Assembly: GCA_027623615.1 (NCBI GenBank)
Contig: JAQBVH010000051.1
Location: 1 to 10,527, forward strand
Direction: 5' to 3'
Length of the DNA: 10,527 nucleotides
From: Planctomycetota bacterium
Lineage (GTDB): Bacteria > Planctomycetota > UBA1135 > GCA-002686595
Shown here: positions 6,388 to 10,527 of the stretch, in pieces
Numbering within the stretch: the stretch's first letter is position 1
Layout of the letters: every line of letters begins with the position of its first letter
Notes under the pieces: generated by a model
Database searches by the model: none
What the model saw: the letters and a program-made list of their open reading frames with translations, nothing else
Told to the model about the DNA's origin: nothing
Translations under genes and position numbers: made by a program

Positions 6388-7248
6388 CTACGAGCGCACG
6401 AGGTCCACCAGCGCCGGCTCGATCTCCGGGTGGTCGAACACGAAACCCTGCTCGATCGCACGCCGCGCGAGCACGTGTTGCCCGGTGGTCAGGATCTCGG
6501 CGCGTTCCCCGAGGGCAAGCCGCAGGGCGAACGGCGGTGTGGGCAGGAACGCGGGGCGACGCATGGCCCTGCCCAGGGCCCTGGCGAAGGTGCGTTGGTC
6601 GCAGCAATTGGGGGCGACGCCGTTGAAGACGCCCACGCGCCCGGACTCCATCAGGAGCCAGACGTAGAGGCGCACCAGGTCGTCGACGTGAATCCACGGG
6701 AACGGCTGGCGACCGCTCCCGATCGGACCGCCCGCCCCGAGGCGGAAGGGCATGGTCATCTTCTGCAGGGCGCCGCCGCCCTGGCCCAGCACGACCCCGA
6801 CGCGCACGATCGCGAGGGGGACCGCGCTCCGCGCGGGCGCGAGGGCCTCCTCCCAGCGGCGGCAGACGTCCGCCAGGAAACCGGACCCCGCTAGGGCGTC
6901 CTCGTCGAAGCGCTGGTCCATGTCCCCCAGCCCGTAGTACCCCACGGCAGAGGTCGAGATCAGCCGCTTGCCGAGCGCGGCGCAGGCCTCCGCCACGCGC
7001 CGTGTGGTCTCGGTTCGGCTCTCGAGGATCTCGCGCTTGCGTGCGGCGCTCCAGCGGCGCTCCATCACCCCGGCGCCAGCCAGGTGCACCACGGCATCGC
7101 AGCCGCCGACGCCCTGCTCGAGCTTCTCCCAAGACACACCAACGTTCGGACGACGACTGACGGGCTCGGCGTGGTGACCGTGGTGCTCGAGGCGGCCGGC
7201 CAGGTGTCGACCGACGAACCCGGTGCCTCCGGTGATGAGGACCCTCAT
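6388..7248 (-). CDS. TIGR01777-family NAD-dependent epimerase/dehydratase-like protein
   Basis: A 286-residue Rossmann-fold protein of the extended SDR type (TIGR01777 family, YfcH/SulA-like; typical length about 300). The cofactor loop is TGGTGFVG at residues 6-13. VVHLAGAGV lies at 53-61. The STSAVGYYG stretch at 98-106 holds the family's Ser/Tyr active-site region. FPWIHVDD (183-190) is the conserved second-half motif, and the C-terminus from about 253 (LTTGQHVLARRA, then GFVFDHPEIEPAL) is a DUF1731-type tail. All family hallmarks are present, so the protein looks intact. The substrate and physiological role of this family are not well established. The ATG at 7248 is supported by a strong Shine-Dalgarno sequence six bases upstream. 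It converges on the large heme protein gene, and a candidate -10 box of its own lies in the 76-base gap to the next gene. Confidence 0.92.
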   Translation of the reverse strand: MRVLITGGTGFVGRHLAGRLEHHGHHAEPVSRRPNVGVSWEKLEQGVGGCDAVVHLAGAGVMERRWSAARKREILESRTETTRRVAEACAALGKRLISTSAVGYYGLGDMDQRFDEDALAGSGFLADVCRRWEEALAPARSAVPLAIVRVGVVLGQGGGALQKMTMPFRLGAGGPIGSGRQPFPWIHVDDLVRLYVWLLMESGRVGVFNGVAPNCCDQRTFARALGRAMRRPAFLPTPPFALRLALGERAEILTTGQHVLARRAIEQGFVFDHPEIEPALVDLVRS

Positions 7249-7254
7249 CGCGAA

Positions 7255-7262
7255 CTCCTCCC
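7255..7262 (-). promoter_or_regulatory. Shine-Dalgarno site of the epimerase gene
   Basis: GGGAGGAG on the minus strand, six bases before the ATG at 7248, fixes this start. It is the only strong ribosome binding site in the window. Confidence 0.8.
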
Positions 7263-7287
7263 GTGGCGAGCGTTGGTCACTCCGCGC

Positions 7288-7293
7288 AGGGTA
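7288..7293 (-). promoter_or_regulatory. candidate -10 box of the epimerase gene
   Basis: TACCCT within GCTACCCT, about 40 bases upstream of the start codon. It resembles GCTATCCT before purB. It matches TATAAT poorly (three of six) and no -35 box is seen. Confidence 0.2.
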
Positions 7294-7306
7294 GCTTCAC
7301 CGACCA

Positions 7307-7320
7307 GCCGTCGCGACGGC
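7307..7320 (-). terminator. palindrome after the HEAT-like protein gene
   Basis: GCCGTCGCGACGGC is a perfect 14-base palindrome (5-bp stem with CGCG loop) four bases past the stop codon of the anchored HEAT-like protein. No T-run follows. It could terminate that gene before the epimerase promoter. Confidence 0.3.
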
Positions 7321-7324
7321 CGAC

Positions 7325-8527
7325 TCAGTCGACCCTGGCGAGCGCCGACTTGAGGATCCCGGCCAGGTTGGCGGAGGCCCCCTGGGCGAGCCGCGCCTCG
7401 AGGCTGGCCCGGGCGCCGGGCTGGTCGTGCAGCCCCTCGAGCTCCCGCAGGAGCTCGGCGCCTTGACCCGAGATCAGCTCGTCCCCGTCCTTGACCAGCT
7501 CGAGGGCGAAGGGGCCGAGGACCAGATCGAGGGTGTTCTCGTCGAGGCTGGGCGAGCTGCCCGACCGGCGCAGACCGCTCACCACGCCCCTGCGCAGCAC
7601 CTCGCTCGCGGAGGTCCGGTACAGGTGCAGGTAGTCGTCCAAGCGGTTCGCGTCGAGCTGCGCACCGAGGAACTCGAGCAGCATCGCCTGGCGCTGCGCG
7701 TCCGCCGTACCGTCGAGCAGGGCCAGGGCGAGCTGGCCGCCGGTGACCTGGCCTAGGGCGACCCCGTAGAGCTGCCCGAGCAGCGCCGGGTCGCCGCTGC
7801 GGACCAGGCCCCCTGCCAGGTTGCGCAGGGTCGTCTCGTCGAGACCGAGGTCGGTCAGGAAAGCGACCAGGACCAGGATGCGCTGCTCGGGCTCGAGCAG
7901 GGAGCTGGCGACCGCCGCCGCTGCCTTGCGCACGACCGGGTCGTCGCTGAGCAGGTGCTCGAGCACGAAGCGAGTGCCCTTGGCCGTGTCATGCTGGGCG
8001 GCGATCCGGAACCAGGGGTCCAGGTGCGCGGGCTGCAGAGGACCGCCGCCGGGACCGCTCCCCATGCTGACCAGCTGCTCGACCGAGCGTTGCGCGAGGG
8101 CAAACACCCCCGAGCTGGGCTCCAGGTGTTGGAACAGGGCGCGGACCTTCGCACCGTTGCCGTGGTGGATGCAGCGCGGGTCCTCGAGGGCCTCGACCAC
8201 CACCTCGACCGCCGTGGCGCTGCCCTCGGCGACCAGCTCGACCAGGAGCGCGCGCTCGCGGTCGGCGTGACCGGCCTGCCCCGTGCCCAGCACGGCCCAC
8301 AGTTCGTTGGCCAGGACCAGGTGGGGCGCGAGGGCGGGAGCGGCGGGGCGCTCCGGGCCCACGGCGACGCGGTCCCCGGAGTTCCAGGGGGCGGGAACAC
8401 CTGCTAGCTCCTTGGACACCGCAGGTTCGGGACGCCCCTCAGGGGGAGCATCATCGAGCCCACGGAGCCAGAAGGCACCGAGCAGGGTCACGAGCAGGGC
8501 GGTGAAGATCCAGGAAACCGGTTTCAT
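7325..8527 (-). CDS. membrane-anchored protein with HEAT-like helical repeats
   Basis: A 400-residue protein not assigned to a named family. Residues 5-22 (SWIFTALLVTLLGAFWL) form one hydrophobic segment after a single Lys, so it is a membrane anchor or uncleaved signal; there is no lipobox Cys. A Pro/Ala-rich linker follows to about residue 65. The rest is alternating short amphipathic helices of HEAT/armadillo character, clearest around 190-270 (DDPVVRKAAAAVASSLL, later SGDPALLGQLYGVAL). Such solenoids usually mediate protein contacts, and no catalytic motif is visible. It would face the periplasm. The ATG at 8527 is the first sensible start but lacks a Shine-Dalgarno sequence. The gene stands alone: a 76-base gap with a palindrome follows it, and 310 bases separate it from purB. 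HEAT-like repeats also occur in the large heme protein, but no link between the two proteins is shown. Confidence 0.8.
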   Translation of the reverse strand: MKPVSWIFTALLVTLLGAFWLRGLDDAPPEGRPEPAVSKELAGVPAPWNSGDRVAVGPERPAAPALAPHLVLANELWAVLGTGQAGHADRERALLVELVAEGSATAVEVVVEALEDPRCIHHGNGAKVRALFQHLEPSSGVFALAQRSVEQLVSMGSGPGGGPLQPAHLDPWFRIAAQHDTAKGTRFVLEHLLSDDPVVRKAAAAVASSLLEPEQRILVLVAFLTDLGLDETTLRNLAGGLVRSGDPALLGQLYGVALGQVTGGQLALALLDGTADAQRQAMLLEFLGAQLDANRLDDYLHLYRTSASEVLRRGVVSGLRRSGSSPSLDENTLDLVLGPFALELVKDGDELISGQGAELLRELEGLHDQPGARASLEARLAQGASANLAGILKSALARVD

Positions 8528-8568
8528 GGCGGAGGGGACGCGAGGGGAGCCGCTCTCATCCTTCGGTC

Positions 8569-8574
8569 ATGTTA
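8569..8574 (-). promoter_or_regulatory. candidate -10 box of the HEAT-like protein gene
   Basis: TAACAT on the minus strand matches four of six bases of TATAAT, about 42 bases upstream of the start codon. No -35 box is recognised; the hairpin at 8576-8598 occupies the spacer and -35 position. Confidence 0.22.
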
Positions 8575-8575
8575 G

Positions 8576-8598
8576 GGCACCCCTGAGGCCTGGGTGCC
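8576..8598. other. hairpin upstream of the HEAT-like protein gene
   Basis: GGCACCC and GGGTGCC form a 7-bp stem around a 9-base loop. It may be an operator-like inverted repeat just upstream of the candidate -10 box. Its role is unknown. Confidence 0.3.
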
Positions 8599-8800
8599 GC
8601 TACCTCTACATGCCTTTGCCTGGCGGACATCAGACGGACATTTCGAAGTTTCTTTGCGCGACAACGCCCCGGGAATGCATCGGCGGGGATAGGCGCATCC
8701 GCGTGTGATTCCGGGGTTTTCCGGGGGTTCGAGACCTGCTCCGGAGCGCAGTTCGCGCGTGGGTCGACCGGCCCTGAAAACTGCTCAGCGGACACGAACT

Positions 8801-8814
8801 GGCCGCGCGCGGCC
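8801..8814 (-). terminator. palindrome after purB
   Basis: GGCCGCGCGCGGCC is a perfect 14-base palindrome 23 bases past the purB stop codon. A short T-run (GTTTTC) occurs only about 20 bases further on the minus strand. It is a plausible but weak terminator. Confidence 0.3.
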
Positions 8815-8837
8815 TCCAGGGCAACAGGAGCACGCCG

Positions 8838-10271
8838 TCAGACGTGGACCTCGCCCTCGACCCCCAGGAGGTCCGCGTGCAGGTCGAGCAGCGGCTGGAC
8901 CTCCTCCTCGAGGAACTCGAGCACCTGCTCCGGAGCCCGGCCCACGTAGCGCGAGCCGTCGAGCAGCGAGTCGAGCCGTCCCGCGACCTTGGCGAAGGCC
9001 GGGTCCGCGGCCACCCGCTGTCGCATGGGGTTCGGCTGCCCGGCGTGGATCACGGCCGAGGACTCCCGCGCGTGCACCCTCAACCGCTCGTGCAGGTCCT
9101 GGCGGTCACCGCCGGCCTTGACCGCCTCCATCAACAGGTGCTCAGTGGCCAGGAACGGTAGCTCCTGGTCCAGGTTGGCCTTCACGACCGGCTCGTGGAC
9201 GACCAGTCCCGAGGTCACATCGAGGAACAAGGACAGCACCGCGTCGGTACCGAGGAACATCTCGGCCAGGACCAGGCGCCGGTTCGCCGAATCGTCGAGG
9301 GTCCGCTCGAGCCACTGGTTGGCGGCGGTGTGGGCGGTGTTGCCGAGCGCCTCGATCACCAGCCGCGCCAGGGAGCAGATTCGCTCGGAGCGCATGGGGT
9401 TGCGCTTCCAGGGCATGGCCGAGCTGCCGATCTGCTTCTTGGTGAACGGCTCCTCCAACTCACGGCGGTGCGCGAGCAAGCGCAGGTCGGTCGCGAACTT
9501 GTGGGCGGTCTGGCAGACCGAGGACAGGGCCTGGCAGACCCGGAAGTCGAGCTGGCGCGGGTAGGTCTGGCCGGTGACGGCGAAGGTGCGCTCGAAGCCC
9601 ATCTTGGCGGTCACTTGCCGGTCGAGCTCGCGCACCTTGGCGTGGTCCCCCTCGAAGAGCTCGAGGAACGAGGCCTGGGTGCCGGTCGTACCCTTCACCC
9701 CGCGGAAGCGGATCGAGCGCTCGGCGTGATCCAGGTCTTCGAGGTCCTGGACCAGGTCCTGCATCCACAGGGTCGCGCGCTTGCCGACCGTCGTCGCCTG
9801 GGCGGGCTGAAAGTGGGTGAAGCCACAGGTCGGCACGGACCGGTGCTCGCGGGCGAACCTCGCCAGGTTGGCGAGCACGCTGACCACCTGGGCACGGATC
9901 ATGCGCACGCCCTCGCGCAAAAGGATCAGGTCCGTGTTGTCACCCACGTAGCAGGAGGTCGCGCCCAGGTGCAGGATCGGTCGCGCCTCGGGGCACTGGT
10001 CACCCCACGCGTGGACGTGGGCCATGACGTCGTGGCGCAGGTCGCGCTCGTAGCGCTGGGCGGCCCCGAGGTCGAGGTCATCCCTCGTCGCGCGCATCTG
10101 GTCGAGCTGCACGTCGGTGATCGGCAGCCCGAGCGTCTGCTGCGACTCGGCCAGGGCGATCCAGAGCTCGCGCCAGGTGCTGAACTTGCGCTGGTCGGAG
10201 AACAGTTCCCGCATGGCCTTGCTCGCATAGCGGGCTGCCAGGGGGCTCTGGTAGTTCGTGGAGTCGGACAT
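8838..10271 (-). CDS. purB: adenylosuccinate lyase
   Basis: A 477-residue cytoplasmic enzyme of the fumarase/aspartase superfamily. It cleaves SAICAR to AICAR and adenylosuccinate to AMP, releasing fumarate in both steps of purine synthesis. Visible motifs are RHDVMAHVHAWG (79-90), LGATSCYVGDNTD (102-114), TCGFTHFQPAQ with the proposed general-acid H153, GQTYPRQLD (234-242), and the signature loop GSSAMPWKRNPMRSE (282-296) with the mobile catalytic serine at 283. DDSANRR (326-332) follows. The pattern around 234-305 is closer to the vertebrate/yeast enzyme type than to the E. coli type, judged from memory. The ATG at 10271 is chosen because the protein then starts in the family's usual way, with GAGG six bases upstream. 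The frame is open further upstream to about 10472, but that part overlaps another coding frame and a candidate promoter. Confidence 0.96.
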   Translation of the reverse strand: MSDSTNYQSPLAARYASKAMRELFSDQRKFSTWRELWIALAESQQTLGLPITDVQLDQMRATRDDLDLGAAQRYERDLRHDVMAHVHAWGDQCPEARPILHLGATSCYVGDNTDLILLREGVRMIRAQVVSVLANLARFAREHRSVPTCGFTHFQPAQATTVGKRATLWMQDLVQDLEDLDHAERSIRFRGVKGTTGTQASFLELFEGDHAKVRELDRQVTAKMGFERTFAVTGQTYPRQLDFRVCQALSSVCQTAHKFATDLRLLAHRRELEEPFTKKQIGSSAMPWKRNPMRSERICSLARLVIEALGNTAHTAANQWLERTLDDSANRRLVLAEMFLGTDAVLSLFLDVTSGLVVHEPVVKANLDQELPFLATEHLLMEAVKAGGDRQDLHERLRVHARESSAVIHAGQPNPMRQRVAADPAFAKVAGRLDSLLDGSRYVGRAPEQVLEFLEEEVQPLLDLHADLLGVEGEVHV

Positions 10272-10304
10272 CCTGGGCCTCGAGCAGGTGGGGAGAAGAG
10301 GGAC

Positions 10305-10310
10305 AGGATA
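10305..10310 (-). promoter_or_regulatory. candidate -10 box of purB
   Basis: TATCCT within GCTATCCT matches four of six bases of TATAAT, about 34 bases upstream of the purB start and after the stop codon of the neighbouring gene. This suggests purB has its own promoter. No -35 box is recognisable. Confidence 0.3.
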
Positions 10311-10345
10311 GCGCCCGCCGACCTGATCCTCACCGCAGGACGCGG

Positions 10346-10527
10346 CTATCCGAGGAACGTCGACGAGAGCGCCGCGGCCAGGCACAGCCCGAGGCCCGCC
10401 GCCAGCCGCCGGCGTAGACCGCCCTCGCTCGCGTCTGCCTGGCCGAGGTAGACGGTGATCCACAGGACGCACCCCACCCCCACCGCGTCTGTGACGACGT
10501 CGAAGACCGAGGGTTCGCGCCCTGGAA
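10346..10527 (-). CDS. VanZ-like membrane protein, C-terminal part only
   Basis: The last 59 codons of a gene that enters from the right edge and ends at the TAG of 10346-10348. The visible part starts PGREPSVFDVVTDAVG, which resembles the conserved PGRxPSLxDVLxNTLG motif before the last helices of VanZ-like proteins. Hydrophobic stretches at about local residues 11-27 (VTDAVGVGCVLWITVY) and 41-55 (LAAGLGLCLAAAL) are separated by a charged loop with three arginines, consistent with two membrane segments. VanZ-like proteins are small integral membrane proteins. The prototype gives low-level teicoplanin resistance, but most relatives have no known role. It lies upstream of purB on the same strand with 74 bases between. 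The family call rests on one short motif, and the N-terminus is outside the window. Confidence 0.55.
   Translation of the reverse strand, partial: PGREPSVFDVVTDAVGVGCVLWITVYLGQADASEGGLRRRLAAGLGLCLAAALSSTFLG

Larger units (their letters stand above)
8528..8837. other. 310-base intergenic region
   Basis: No credible gene on either strand: open frames here are short and of shifting composition. It holds a candidate -10 box and a hairpin near the HEAT-like gene, two CGGACAT copies 11 bases apart (8624-8630 and 8635-8641), and a palindrome near the purB end. Parts around 8601-8660 are less GC-rich than the flanking genes, as expected of a promoter region. Confidence 0.6.

Noticed and set aside
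8514..8525. Palindrome GAAACCGGTTTC at the start of the HEAT-like gene
   Set aside because: It lies within the first codons. With 12 bases and no second copy, it is too little to call an operator.
9195..10451. Long plus-strand open frame (418 codons)
   Set aside because: It is antisense to purB, which carries every expected motif.
10272..10472. Upstream extension of the purB frame
   Set aside because: The added residues are Arg/Gly/Pro-rich, unlike any adenylosuccinate lyase, and overlap the VanZ-like frame and the candidate promoter.

Overview
The window is GC-rich DNA (roughly two-thirds G+C) and reads as a chromosomal piece from a PVC-group bacterium, most likely a planctomycete. The main reason is the very large secreted protein at 2043-6170. 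It combines an SGNH-like domain, a 'membrane-bound dehydrogenase' beta-propeller, HEAT-like repeats, a discoidin-like domain and two CxxCH heme sites, a layout typical of Planctomycetota and Verrucomicrobiota. The taxonomic call is inference; no rRNA or other marker is present.

Layout, left to right. A divergent short-chain dehydrogenase/reductase with a CxxC/CxxC N-terminal module occupies 59-1579 (+). The 463 bases after it hold no intact gene. They contain a strong hairpin and two gene remnants placed head to head: the start of a DUF5690-type membrane protein on the minus strand, and the end of a small XRE-type regulator on the plus strand. The large heme protein follows (+), with a structured leader. 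Between it and the next gene is a 217-base intergenic element made of a 40-base direct repeat (39/40 identical), a long imperfect inverted repeat and two further hairpins.

From 6388 to the right end all genes are on the minus strand: a TIGR01777-type epimerase, a membrane-anchored protein with HEAT-like helices, a 310-base gap, adenylosuccinate lyase (purB), and the end of a small VanZ-like membrane protein cut by the window edge. Spacing and candidate -10 boxes suggest that most of these genes are transcribed separately, so no clear operon is seen.

How the genes relate: purB is housekeeping purine synthesis. The large heme protein and the anchored HEAT-like protein would act outside the cytoplasm. 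The SDR and the epimerase are two unrelated Rossmann-fold enzymes with unknown substrates. I see no defence system, CRISPR array, transposase, tRNA or rRNA, and no convincing new multi-gene system. The points most worth a second look are the composite repeat at 6171-6386, the back-to-back gene remnants at 1672-1902, the apparent loss of catalytic residues in the SGNH-like domain, and the missing Tyr in the SDR active site.
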